Part shown: positions 16,386 through 24,568 of the stretch, piece after piece | Layout of the letters: the number at the start of each line of letters is the position of its first letter | Position numbering within the stretch: position 1 is the stretch's first letter | DNA from: Streptomyces sp. SAJ15 | GTDB taxonomy: Bacteria > Actinomycetota > Actinomycetes > Streptomycetales > Streptomycetaceae | Length of the DNA: 64,000 nt | Assembly: GCF_007595705.1 (NCBI RefSeq) | Contig: NZ_NISY01000007.1 | Coordinates: 310,001-374,000, forward strand | Reading direction: 5' to 3' | The notes under the pieces: generated by a model | The model's input: only the letters and a program-made list of their open reading frames with translations | The model's database searches: none | What the model was told of the DNA's origin: nothing | Program-made: the position numbers and the translations under genes

Positions 16386-16683
16386 GGCACTCCGTTGGGT
16401 GGGACGTGAAACGTGCTCCGTGAACATGATCTTGCCAGGCGTGGCCGGACGAACGGCCACCGCCATCCCGCCGGGGAGACGCCGGCGGAGCCGCGGGCCG
16501 TTCCGCCGGGGAGACCCGGGGGCCGTCCCGCCGAGCGGACGGGGAGCCGTGCCCCGCCCCGCGGCGACGGCGCGAACCCCGAGGGCGCGGCCCGGCGGCG
16601 CCGGAGCCACCGCGGCCGTCATCGACCCACGGGGGCGAAGGCGACGGAGACGGCCGGCTCCGGTCCTCGGAGAGGAACCGCCG
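16386..16683. other. Non-coding GC-rich gap
   Basis: Holds the promoter side of the ArsA-like gene (an ACGTGAAACGTG near-palindrome at about 16,403-16,414 is the only structured piece seen) and a GGCCGTCCCGCC-rich stretch downstream of the SRPBCC gene. No supportable gene or clear terminator. Confidence 0.5.
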
Positions 16684-17124
16684 CTACACGGCCTCCACGC
16701 GCTTCTTCAGGCCGGCCAGCGCGCGGTCGATGATGACCTTCTCCGCCTTGCGCTTGATCATGCCCAGCATGGGGATCTTGACGTCGACGGTGAGCTGGTA
16801 GGTCACCTCGGTCCGCCGGCCGCCCTCCAGGGGGGTCAGTCGGTAGGAGCCGTCGAGCGTGCGCAGCATCTGGGACTTCACCAGCGACCAGTTGACCTGG
16901 TTGTCGCCGGTCCAGGTGTAGGCGAGGGTGTAGTCGTCCTTGATCGCGCCCGCGTCGAGGACCATCTGCACCTGGGCGGCGCGCCCCTCGTCGTCCTTGG
17001 TGAGCACGTTGGCGACCTTGACCTCGCCGGACCACTCCGGGTAGCGGTCGAAGTCGGCGATCACTCCCATCACGTCGGCGGGTGCCGCATCGATCGTGAT
17101 GCTTGAGCTGGTGTGTTCGGCCAT
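16684..17124 (-). CDS. SRPBCC (polyketide cyclase/START-like) family protein
   Basis: 146 residues from ATG 17,124, with GGAGGAG 9 nt upstream. The pattern SSSITIDAAPADVMGVIADFDRYPEWSGEVK is the classical N-terminal signature of the helix-grip fold, which forms a hydrophobic ligand cavity. A C-terminal amphipathic helix (RALAGLKKRVEAV) closes the cavity. Ligand unknown. Widespread in actinobacteria and often annotated as cyclase without evidence; no polyketide genes are present here, so a lipid-binding role is more likely. Confidence 0.88.
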   Translation of the reverse strand: MAEHTSSSITIDAAPADVMGVIADFDRYPEWSGEVKVANVLTKDDEGRAAQVQMVLDAGAIKDDYTLAYTWTGDNQVNWSLVKSQMLRTLDGSYRLTPLEGGRRTEVTYQLTVDVKIPMLGMIKRKAEKVIIDRALAGLKKRVEAV

Positions 17125-17188
17125 CGCCGTGGCTCCTCCGTACCGGTCAGCCGCCTGGTGCCTGCCGCTGAAGGCTACCGTGCGCGGG

Positions 17189-17968
17189 TCACCACTCCAG
17201 GGCCCAGGGGGTGCCGGTCGACGCGAAGTGACCCACGTTGACGCACTCGGTCGCGCCGATTCGCATCCGGCGGGCGAGGGGCTGGTGGACATGGCCGAAG
17301 AGGTGGTACTTGGGGCGTATCGCGTGGATGGCCTCCAGCAGGGCGGAACTGCCCCGCTCGAAGCGGCGGGCGACGGTGTCGTAGCAGAGCTCGGGTACGT
17401 CCGGCGGGATGTGGCTGCACAGCACGTCGACCTCGCCGAGGGCGGCGACCTTCGCCGCGTAGGTCTCGTCGTCGATCTCGTACGGGGTGCGCATGGGCGT
17501 GCGCAGGCCACCTCCGACGAAGCCGAAGACGCGCCCGCCGATCTCGATCCGTTCGCCGTCGAGCACGGTGGTACCAGGCCCGGCGTACTCCGGCCACAGA
17601 CGCGGAATGTCCACATTGCCGTAGGTGGCGTACGTAGGAGCAGGGAAGGCGGCAAAGAGTTCGGCGTACTGACGGCGTACGGCCCCCTCGATCGCCCGCT
17701 GCTTGTCGCCCCCGCCCGCGGCCTCCAGCTCCGCCCACAGCCGCCGGCCGAGCTCCCGGGCCTCGGTGAAGCGCCGGGCGGTGCGCAGCGTGACGATGAG
17801 GTCGGCGTTCTCGACCCCGAAGAGCTCGGGGAAGATGCCGCGCGAGTGATCGGCGTAGTCGAGGAAGAGGACGAGGTCGCCGAGGCAGACGAGGGCGTCC
17901 GCGCCGTCCCCCGCCTTGGCCAGGTCCTGGCTGTTGCCGTGCACATCGCTGACCACGTGGACTCGCAT
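17189..17968 (-). CDS. Calcineurin-like metallophosphoesterase
   Basis: 259 residues carrying all dimetal motifs in order: DVHGN (residues 8-12), LGDLV, TYGNVD, SHIPPD and LFGHVHQP. This makes an active phosphoesterase likely; the substrate is unknown. The product begins directly with the first beta strand (MRVHVVSDVHG), so the ATG at 17,968 is well supported. It ends 64 bp before the SRPBCC gene on the same strand, and the two may share a transcript. Confidence 0.9.
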   Translation of the reverse strand: MRVHVVSDVHGNSQDLAKAGDGADALVCLGDLVLFLDYADHSRGIFPELFGVENADLIVTLRTARRFTEARELGRRLWAELEAAGGGDKQRAIEGAVRRQYAELFAAFPAPTYATYGNVDIPRLWPEYAGPGTTVLDGERIEIGGRVFGFVGGGLRTPMRTPYEIDDETYAAKVAALGEVDVLCSHIPPDVPELCYDTVARRFERGSSALLEAIHAIRPKYHLFGHVHQPLARRMRIGATECVNVGHFASTGTPWALEW

Positions 17969-18230
17969 CCGATCACCATAAGCCGCCCGATGCGCCGCCG
18001 GAAGGTCCTCTACCTGCGGTTACTTCCGGGTTGGCACGCCTCTGGACTAGTCTGCGCGAAGCACGTGTGCGGTGTGTGACGCATCAAACATCTGGGCGGC
18101 AACCCCTATGCCGGAAGCCATACCGATGGGTAACGTCCGGCCAGTCCACCCCCCTTCGCCTGATCATGGACCGCAGCCGACGCAAGCACCCACAGTGTCG
18201 TGGCGCCGGCCCCGACGAGGAGCAGCAGTC

Positions 18231-20027
18231 TTGCGCGAGTTCAGCCTTCCGGCTCTGTACGAGGTTCCAGTCGACGGCAACCTGACGGACCTCCTCCGCC
18301 GCAACGCCGCCCAGCACCCCGATGTCGCTGTCGTCGGTCGGAAGGTGGGCGGCCGCTGGCAGGACGTCACCGCGGTCCGGTTCCTGGCCGAGGTGCGGGC
18401 CGCCGCCAAGGGTCTGATCGCCGCCGGGGTGAAGCCGGGCGACCGGGTCGGTCTGATGTCGCGCACCCGCTACGAGTGGACGCTGCTGGACTTCGCGATC
18501 TGGAGCGCGGGCGGGGTGACCGTGCCCGTCTACGAGACCAGCTCCCCCGAGCAGGTCCAGTGGATCCTCAGCGACTCCGGCGCCGTCGCCGTGCTGGTGG
18601 AGACCGCCGAGCACGCGGCCGCGGTGGAATCCGTGCGGGACCGCCTGCCGGCGCTGGAGCACACCTGGCAGATCGAGGACGACGCGGTCGGGAGGCTGAC
18701 CGAGGCCGGCGCCGAGGTCTCGGACGAGCAGGTCGACGAGCGCAGCTCGATCGCCACCGCCGACTCCCCGGCCACCATCGTCTACACCTCGGGCACCACC
18801 GGCCGCCCGAAGGGCTGTGTCCTCTCGCACCGCAGCTTCTTCGCCGAGTGCGGCAACGCCGTGGCCCGGCTCAAGCCGATCTTCAACACCGGCGAGTCGT
18901 CGATCCTGCTCTTCCTCCCGGAGGCGCACGTCTTCGGTCGCCTGGTGGAGATCGCCGCGGTGCTGGCCCCGATCAAGCTGGGGCACGTCGGGGACATCAA
19001 GACGCTCACCGACGAACTCGCCGGCTTCCGGCCGACGCTGATCCTGGGCGTGCCGCGCGTCTTCGAGAAGGTCTACAACTCGGCGCGCGCCAAGGCGCAG
19101 TCCGAGGGCAAGGGCAAGATCTTCGACAAGGCCGCCGACGTCGCGATCGCCTACAGCCAGGCGCTGGACACCGCCTCCGGACCGGGCCTGGGCCTCAGGA
19201 TCAAGCACAAGATCTTCGACAAGCTCGTCTACAGCAAGCTGCGCGCGGTCCTCGGCGGCCGCGCCACGCACGCCATCTCCGGCGGCGGTCCGCTGGGCGC
19301 GCGGCTGGGCCACTTCTACCGGGGCATCGGCTTCACGGTGCTGGAGGGCTACGGCCTCACCGAGTCCTGCGCGGCGACCACCTTCAACCCCTGGGACCGA
19401 CAGAAGATCGGGACGGTCGGCCAGCCGATGCCGGGCACGGTGGTGCGCATCGCGGACGACGGCGAGGTGCTGCTCCACGGCGACCACCTGTTCACCGAGT
19501 ACTGGAACAACCCGGCGGCCACCGCCGAGGCGCTGTCCGACGGCTGGTTCCACACCGGTGACGTCGGCACCCTCGACGAGGACGGCTACCTGACGATCAC
19601 CGGCCGGAAGAAGGAGATCATCATCACCTCGGGCGGCAAGAACGTCGCCCCGGCGGTGATCGAGGACCGCATCCGGGCGCACGCGCTGGTCGCGGAGTGC
19701 ATGGTGGTCGGCGACGGGCGGCCGTTCGTCGGCGCGCTGGTCACCATCGACGAGGAGTTCCTGCCGCGCTGGCTGGCGGACAAGGGCAAGCCGGCCGGCT
19801 CGACCGTGGCCGACCTGCGCGAGGACCCGGATCTGCTGGCCGCCGTCCAGCAGGCGGTGGACGACGGCAACGCCGCGGTCTCGCGGGCCGAGTCGGTGCG
19901 CAAGTTCCGCATCCTGCCCACGCAGTTCACCGAGGACTCCGGGCATGTGACGCCGTCGCTCAAGCTGAAGCGGAACGTCGTGGCGAAGGACTTCGCGGAC
20001 GAGATCGAGGCGATCTACGAGCGCTGA
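18231..20027 (+). CDS. Long-chain fatty acid-CoA ligase (AMP-binding)
   Basis: Activates fatty acids as acyl-adenylates and then acyl-CoA. A TTG start at 18,231 with GAGGAG 8 nt upstream gives 598 residues beginning MREFSLPALYEVP, the usual start for Streptomyces homologues. ANL-superfamily motifs: TIVYTSGTTGRPKGCVLSH, GYGLTESCAATTF, GWFHTGDVG and TGRKKEIIITSGGKNVAP. The C-terminal lid is complete. The protein resembles bubblegum/FadD15-type ligases. Its last eight codons plus stop are repeated 61 bp further on, outside the gene. Confidence 0.93.
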   Translation: MREFSLPALYEVPVDGNLTDLLRRNAAQHPDVAVVGRKVGGRWQDVTAVRFLAEVRAAAKGLIAAGVKPGDRVGLMSRTRYEWTLLDFAIWSAGGVTVPVYETSSPEQVQWILSDSGAVAVLVETAEHAAAVESVRDRLPALEHTWQIEDDAVGRLTEAGAEVSDEQVDERSSIATADSPATIVYTSGTTGRPKGCVLSHRSFFAECGNAVARLKPIFNTGESSILLFLPEAHVFGRLVEIAAVLAPIKLGHVGDIKTLTDELAGFRPTLILGVPRVFEKVYNSARAKAQSEGKGKIFDKAADVAIAYSQALDTASGPGLGLRIKHKIFDKLVYSKLRAVLGGRATHAISGGGPLGARLGHFYRGIGFTVLEGYGLTESCAATTFNPWDRQKIGTVGQPMPGTVVRIADDGEVLLHGDHLFTEYWNNPAATAEALSDGWFHTGDVGTLDEDGYLTITGRKKEIIITSGGKNVAPAVIEDRIRAHALVAECMVVGDGRPFVGALVTIDEEFLPRWLADKGKPAGSTVADLREDPDLLAAVQQAVDDGNAAVSRAESVRKFRILPTQFTEDSGHVTPSLKLKRNVVAKDFADEIEAIYER

Positions 20028-20125
20028 GCCCGGCGGCACCCCCGAGCGGCGCGGGGCTGTGACAATCGAGGCGATCTACGAGCGCTGAGTCCGGCGCCGC
20101 CCCGAAGGGGCGCGGGGCTGTGACA
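20004..20125 (+). repeat. 61-bp tandem duplication of the ligase gene's 3' end
   Basis: A 25-bp block containing the last codons and TGA of the ligase gene (20,004-20,028) recurs exactly at 20,065-20,089. The following 35 bp are repeated with several substitutions, both copies ending GCGCGGGGCTGTGAC. The second copy has gained the compensated stem GCCCC-GAA-GGGGC. Confidence 0.88.
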
Positions 20126-20190
20126 CGCGCGGCTCCGCCGCGTGGGCGCGACCAGCCGTCAGGGGCCCGCAGCCGGGCGACGGCCCGTCA
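20096..20190 (+). repeat. Streptomyces-type intergenic repeat with hairpins (probable bidirectional terminator)
   Basis: Runs from the GCCCC-GAA-GGGGC hairpin through GGGGCTGTGACACGCG, a CGCGGC/GCCGCG hairpin, GGGCGCGACCAGCC and GGCCCGCAGCCGG. I recognise this module from the intergenic regions of many Streptomyces genomes. It lies between convergent genes, as expected for a terminator-like element. Confidence 0.6.
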
Positions 20191-20206
20191 CGGCACACCC
20201 CGCGGC

Positions 20207-21349
20207 TCAGAGCAGCTCCTTGAGCCGCTCCGCCAGCAGGTCCCAGCGCCACCGCTGCTCCACCCAGGCCCGCCCGCGCTCGCCCATGCGCCGGCGGAGT
20301 TCGGGGTCGTCGAGCAGGGCGACGACGCGGTCCGCGCAGTCCGCCACGGACCCGCCGCGCACCACCCACCCGGTCTCACCGTCGAGCACCGCGTCCGGGG
20401 CGCCCCCGGAGTCCCCGGCCACGACCGGCAGTCCGGTGGCCGACGCCTCCAGGTACACGATGCCGAGCCCCTCGACGTCCAGGCCGCCGCGGCGGGTGCG
20501 GCAGGGCATCGCGAAGACGTCGCCCGCGCCGTAGTGGGCGGGTAGCTCCTCCCAGGGGACGGCCCCGGTGAAGCGCACCGAGTCCGCCACCCCGCACTCG
20601 GCGGCCAGTCGCCTCAGATCGCTCGCATACGGGCCGCCGCCGACGACGAGCAGCACCGCGTCCGGCACCCGGCGCAGGATCCGCGGCATCGCGCGGATCA
20701 GGGTGTCCTGGCCCTTGCGCGGCACCAGTCGGGACACGCAGACCACGACCGGCCGGTCCGCCAGCCCCAGCCGGGCCCGGACCTCGTCTCCGCCGGAACC
20801 GGGATGGAAGGTCTTCTCGTCCACGCCGGGCGGCAGTTGGACCATCCGGGCGGCGGCACGCGGGCTGAGCGCGCTCGCTATCCGGGAGCGGGTGTACTCG
20901 CCGAGGTAGGTGAGGGTGTCGGTGCCCTCGCCGATGCGCCGCAGCAGGCTCCGCGCGGCCGGCAGCTGGGCCCAGCCCGCCTCGTGCCCGTGGGTGGTGC
21001 CCACCAGCCGCCGCGCCCCGGCCCCGCGCAGCGCCGGAGCCATCAGCCCGAGCGGCGCCGCCGCCCCGAACCACACCGACTCGCAGCCGTGCTCCCGCAG
21101 CAGTTCCACGGCCCGCGCGGTCACCCGCGGGGTGGGCAGCAACATCGTGGTCCGGTCCCGCACCACGGGGAACGGCTGCTCGGCGTCGAACGCCGCGGTG
21201 GCCTCGGCACCCTCCTGGCCGCGCTTCCAGGTGGAGGCGTAGACGACGACCCGGTCGGGGTCCAGACGCAGCGCCATGTTGTGCAGGAACGCCTGGATGC
21301 CGCCCGGCCGCGGCGGGAAGTCGTTGGTGACGATCAGGGTCTTGTGCAT
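20207..21349 (-). CDS. pimB: PimB-like GDP-mannose-dependent phosphatidylinositol mannosyltransferase
   Basis: Family 4 glycosyltransferase that adds the second mannose to phosphatidylinositol monomannoside in related actinobacteria. 380 residues from ATG 21,349. It begins MHKTLIVTNDFPPRPGGIQ and has VWFGAAAPLGL, THGHEAGW, YLPPGVD-like and VVCVSRLVPRKGQDTLI segments. The donor-binding region AMPCRTRRGGLDVEGLGIVYLEASATGLPVVAG supplies the E-x7-E motif. Similarity to mycobacterial Rv2188c runs through the whole length. The symbol is by homology; the Streptomyces acceptor is not established by sequence. Confidence 0.87.
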   Translation of the reverse strand: MHKTLIVTNDFPPRPGGIQAFLHNMALRLDPDRVVVYASTWKRGQEGAEATAAFDAEQPFPVVRDRTTMLLPTPRVTARAVELLREHGCESVWFGAAAPLGLMAPALRGAGARRLVGTTHGHEAGWAQLPAARSLLRRIGEGTDTLTYLGEYTRSRIASALSPRAAARMVQLPPGVDEKTFHPGSGGDEVRARLGLADRPVVVCVSRLVPRKGQDTLIRAMPRILRRVPDAVLLVVGGGPYASDLRRLAAECGVADSVRFTGAVPWEELPAHYGAGDVFAMPCRTRRGGLDVEGLGIVYLEASATGLPVVAGDSGGAPDAVLDGETGWVVRGGSVADCADRVVALLDDPELRRRMGERGRAWVEQRWRWDLLAERLKELL

Positions 21350-21438
21350 CGCAGACGACAGTACCGGGTGGCGGCGGACGGCCACGGTGCGGCGTCGTAC
21401 GGGGAGCCGGGTACGGCCGGGTGCGGCCCGGATCGGGC

Positions 21439-22851
21439 TCACGCCCCGCGGTCCGGGTCCGCCGCGACGGCGGCCTCCGGGGCGACGGCCCGCCCGGCGG
21501 CGGTTCCGGCCCCCGCTCCGGTCCCGTGGGCCAGCCGGCGGAACAGCAGCGCGACGGCGAGGCACTGGAGGGCGGTGCTCGCCGCCATGGCGACGGGTAC
21601 GCCGGGCAGGCCCGTGACCGTGGAGAGGGCGTAGGCGAGGGGAAGCTGGAGGGCGACGCCCGCGGCGGTCACCCGCAGCAGCGTCGGGCTGCCGCCGCCG
21701 GCCTCGAAGACCCCGCCGAGGGCGATGAAGCAGGCGAGGAGGGTCAGGTACGGGCCGAGGCAGCGCAGGTAGAGGCTGCCGGCCGCCGCGACCTCCGGCG
21801 TGGCGCCGAAGGCCCGCATCACCCCGTCCGCGGCGATCGCCAGCAGCAGCGCGGAGCCGGCGCCGAGCACGGCGCCCAGCCGCACCGTCTGGCGGCCGAT
21901 GGCGACGCGCTGGTCGAGGCCCGCGCCCAGGGTGTGCGCGGTGTGGATCGCGGCGGCCTGCCGCACCGCGTAGAAGGCCATGGTCGCCACGTACATCGCC
22001 TTGGTGGCGATGCCGTACGCGGCGACGGCTGTGACCCCGAGTCGGGCGACCACCGCGACCAGGGCCAGCGATCCGGCCATCCGCACCACGAAGTCGCCGG
22101 ACATCGGCAGGCCGGTGGCGACGGTCCGGCGCAGCGCGGCGGCCGTGGACCCGGCGCCGGGCGCCCGCCGGGCGTCCCGGACCAGGCGGTTGCGGCGCAG
22201 CGCCGCGAGGCCGACGCCGAGCGCGACCGACCGGCCGAGCAGGGTGGCGACGGCGGCGCCGGGGACGCCCAGCGCGGGCAGGCCGAACGGGCCGAGGATG
22301 AGCAGCGGGTCCAGGACCAGGATGAGCGCGTTGGCGAGGAGGGCGAGCCGCATGGGGGTGCGGGTGTCGCCGGCACCCTTGAGCGTGCCGTCCAGGACGT
22401 TCTGCGCGTAGAAGACCACGATGCCGGGGAGCGAGACGGCGAGGTACCGCACGGCCAGCCCGTGCGCCGTCCCCCCGCCGCCGAGCAGCAGGCCGGCGAG
22501 CGGGTCGCGCAACGCCCAGCCGCCGATCGCCACGGCGGGGGCGAGGAGCGCGTACAGCGCCCAGCCACCACGCATCGCCGCCCGGACCGCGGCCGGGTCG
22601 CGGGCGCCCGCGGCCCGCGCGACCAGCACGGTGGTGCCGGTGCCCGCCATGAGGATGACGCCGAGCAGCAGGTTCTCCAGATGGCTGGCGACGGCCACGG
22701 CCGCCACCGCGTCGCCGCCGAGCCGGGCCACCCACACCATGCCGACGATGCCGGACACGACCCCGGCGAGCAGCTCGCAGTAGACCGGGCCGGCCAGCAC
22801 CAGCAGCCGACGGCGGTGGGCGGAGTCGGGCGTTGCCGGACGGCCGAGCAT
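21439..22851 (-). CDS. MATE-family multidrug/metabolite exporter
   Basis: 470 residues with about twelve hydrophobic helices in two bundles, as in cation-coupled MATE exporters. Conserved pieces are PVYCELLAGVVSGIVGMVWVARLGGDAVAAVAVASH at the N-terminus, NVLDGTLKGAGDTRTPM between helices and FEAGGGSPTLLR in the second half. Divergently transcribed from a PadR regulator 107 bp away, the standard arrangement for drug-induced exporters controlled by a PadR repressor. Substrate unknown. Confidence 0.91.
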   Translation of the reverse strand: MLGRPATPDSAHRRRLLVLAGPVYCELLAGVVSGIVGMVWVARLGGDAVAAVAVASHLENLLLGVILMAGTGTTVLVARAAGARDPAAVRAAMRGGWALYALLAPAVAIGGWALRDPLAGLLLGGGGTAHGLAVRYLAVSLPGIVVFYAQNVLDGTLKGAGDTRTPMRLALLANALILVLDPLLILGPFGLPALGVPGAAVATLLGRSVALGVGLAALRRNRLVRDARRAPGAGSTAAALRRTVATGLPMSGDFVVRMAGSLALVAVVARLGVTAVAAYGIATKAMYVATMAFYAVRQAAAIHTAHTLGAGLDQRVAIGRQTVRLGAVLGAGSALLLAIAADGVMRAFGATPEVAAAGSLYLRCLGPYLTLLACFIALGGVFEAGGGSPTLLRVTAAGVALQLPLAYALSTVTGLPGVPVAMAASTALQCLAVALLFRRLAHGTGAGAGTAAGRAVAPEAAVAADPDRGA

Positions 22852-22871
22852 GGCGTGACCTCGTTTCGCAT

Positions 22872-22903
22872 TACCTCGATTCGATGTACAGCGATGAGAG
22901 GTA
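22872..22903. promoter_or_regulatory. Candidate PadR operator between MATE and padR genes
   Basis: Inverted repeat TACCTC (22,872-22,877) / GAGGTA (22,898-22,903) with a 20-bp spacer that also holds ATGTAC; a GTACCAT follows. It is centred in the 107-bp divergent promoter, the expected place for an autoregulating PadR. The match to the ATGT-N8-ACAT PadR consensus is only partial. Confidence 0.38.
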
Positions 22904-22958
22904 CCATGCTCGGGACGCGCCCGACAAGAGGCGCCGCGCGAAGGGACGGTGCGCCGAC

Positions 22959-23507
22959 GTGCTGGAGCTGGCGATCCTCGGATTCCTCCACGACGAGCCG
23001 CTGCACGGCTATGAGCTCAAGGAGCGCATCAGGGGGCTCAGCGGCCACGTCCGCCCGGTCAGCGACGGCGCGCTGTACCCGGCGATCAACCGGCTGGCCG
23101 GGAAGGGGCTGCTGGAGCAGCAGACCGAGCCCGGCGCCGGCGCCACCCCGCGCCGTGTCCTCTCCCTCACCGAGGCCGGCCGCGCGGAGCTGCTGGCCCG
23201 GCTGCGGGCCCCCAAGGAGGTCGAGATCACCGACGGCCAGCGGTTCTTCACCCTGCTGGCGTTCCTGCACCACCTCGCGGACCCGGCCGCGCAGGCCGCC
23301 GTGCTCCGCCGCCGCAAGGCGTTCCTGGACGCGCCCGCCAGCTTCTTCTACCGCGACGGCGAGCCGGTCCGGGCCGAGGACGCCGACAACCCGTTCCACC
23401 GGGGCATGCTGCGCATCGCCCGCGCGACCGGCGCGGCGGAACGGGCCTGGCTCGCCGAGACCCTGACGGAGCTGGACGCGGCGGGCGAGGGCGGCGCCGC
23501 CGACTAG
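22959..23507 (+). CDS. PadR-family transcriptional regulator
   Basis: 182 residues if started at GTG 22,959, which gives the canonical beginning VLELAILGFLHDEPLHGYELKERI; the frame is open 42 codons further upstream but that part is not PadR-like. The winged helix (ALYPAINRLAGKGLLEQQ, wing PRRVLSLTEAGRAEL) is followed by a long C-terminal helical domain (about 90-182) for dimerisation, as in subfamily 2 members. Divergent from the MATE exporter, which it most likely represses until a ligand binds. Confidence 0.88.
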   Translation: MLELAILGFLHDEPLHGYELKERIRGLSGHVRPVSDGALYPAINRLAGKGLLEQQTEPGAGATPRRVLSLTEAGRAELLARLRAPKEVEITDGQRFFTLLAFLHHLADPAAQAAVLRRRKAFLDAPASFFYRDGEPVRAEDADNPFHRGMLRIARATGAAERAWLAETLTELDAAGEGGAAD

Positions 23508-23519
23508 GGCGACCGACTC

Positions 23520-23725
23520 ATGTCGCCGTCGGTCGGCTCCGCTCGACCGCCTGAGTCGCCTCGTCGGCTCAGACGTCTCGCCGCCTCGGTCATCTTGTCG
23601 CTCGGTCGTCTCGTCGGCTCAGGCGCCTCGTCGCCTCGGTCGCCTCGGTCGCCTCAGGTCCGCGGTCGCACGCTCGCCTCGGTCGCCTCAGGTCCGCGGT
23701 CGCATCGGTCGCCTCAGTCGCCCCG
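23520..23725 (+). repeat. TCGCC-rich low-complexity array between padR and the GPP34 gene
   Basis: About 200 bp of variants of GTCGCCTCGG and GTCGGCTC. One 30-bp unit is exact at 23,641-23,670 and 23,675-23,704 (period 34). The segment GGTCGCCTCAG recurs three times, the last time covering the TCA that is the stop codon of the leftward GPP34 gene at 23,714. No coding frame supported. Confidence 0.78.
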
Positions 23726-24334
23726 CCAGACGTTGTCGAAGGCCGCCTGCTCGATGGCGCGCCGTTGCCGTTCGGCCTCCAGTTCCGTCACCGCGTCATG
23801 GACCGCGGCGAGCACGGCGGCCACGGTGTCGTCGACCACGTCCGGGGCCTCCACCCCCTCCAGGGTGTCTCCGGTCTCCTCGTCGCGGATCCCGGCGGCC
23901 GTCGCGAGGAGGACGAGGACGGGCTCCTTCCACGCCCAGCGGTCGCCGGCGGCCCGGCGGTCCCCGGACTCCACGAGCACCGGCTCACCGCTCCGGAGAG
24001 GCATCCAGCGGCGGCGCCGCGTGAGCACCCCCTCCGCCTCGAGGACGGCCAGATAGGCCGAGGCCAGGTCGCGGCCTCTGCGCCACAGCCAGTCGTCGAC
24101 CGACTCGTACGGCGCCTCCCGGTCGAGCGACGCCGCGGCCTGGTCCAACAGGTGATCGGCGATGGTCGTGCGGTGGCCGGGGACGATCCGGTCGCCGTCC
24201 AGCGAGACCGCCCCGGCGGCCAGGAGGTCGATCAACTCGGCTCCCGCCAGCGCGAGCGAGAGCTCGCCCCGGCCCGTGGGGCGACCGGGCGCCACGTCCA
24301 TGGCGATGATCATCAGATCCCGGGGTGTGGTCAT
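23714..24334 (-). CDS. GPP34 (Golgi phosphoprotein 3-like) family protein
   Basis: 206 residues from ATG 24,334, preceded by GGGAGAG. The family pattern is visible: DLMIIAMDVAPGRPTGRGELSLALAGAELIDLLAAGAVSLDGDRIVPG, then helices with SVDDWLWRRGRDLASAYLAVLEAEGVLTRRRRWM. Eukaryotic GOLPH3 binds phosphatidylinositol 4-phosphate and glycosyltransferases; the role of the many actinobacterial copies is unknown. Residues 140-175 are variable. The last codon and stop lie within the downstream repeat array. Confidence 0.85.
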   Translation of the reverse strand: MTTPRDLMIIAMDVAPGRPTGRGELSLALAGAELIDLLAAGAVSLDGDRIVPGHRTTIADHLLDQAAASLDREAPYESVDDWLWRRGRDLASAYLAVLEAEGVLTRRRRWMPLRSGEPVLVESGDRRAAGDRWAWKEPVLVLLATAAGIRDEETGDTLEGVEAPDVVDDTVAAVLAAVHDAVTELEAERQRRAIEQAAFDNVWRGD

Positions 24335-24352
24335 CGACTCTCCCGCCTCCCA

Positions 24353-24440
24353 GCCCAGGGAGCCCCGCGTCCTAGCCAGGGAGCCCCGTGTCCCAGGGAG
24401 CCCCGCGCCCCGGAGAGCCCCGGCTCCCAGCCTAGGGAGC
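24353..24440 (+). repeat. Imperfect tandem repeats of CCAGGGAGCCCCG
   Basis: Four copies of a 17-21-bp unit (CCAGGGAGCCCCGCGTC and variants) upstream of the GPP34 gene, ending in a CCTAGGGAGC block. The remaining sequence to 24,568 is GC-rich with no credible gene. Confidence 0.75.
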
Positions 24441-24568
24441 GAGGACGACGGCCGCACCCGTGCCGCACCCGGTTACCGGCGCCGGGCCGCCTTCGGCGCC
24501 GCCCCCGGCCGCCGTGAGAACCGTCGACCCGCCCCCGGCTCCCGTCCGCGCGGCGGCCGCCGGCGGTG

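Noticed and set aside
23520..24440. Repetitive arrays that might be a CRISPR locus
   Set aside because: Units are contiguous tandem repeats of variable length with no unique spacers, and no cas gene is present.
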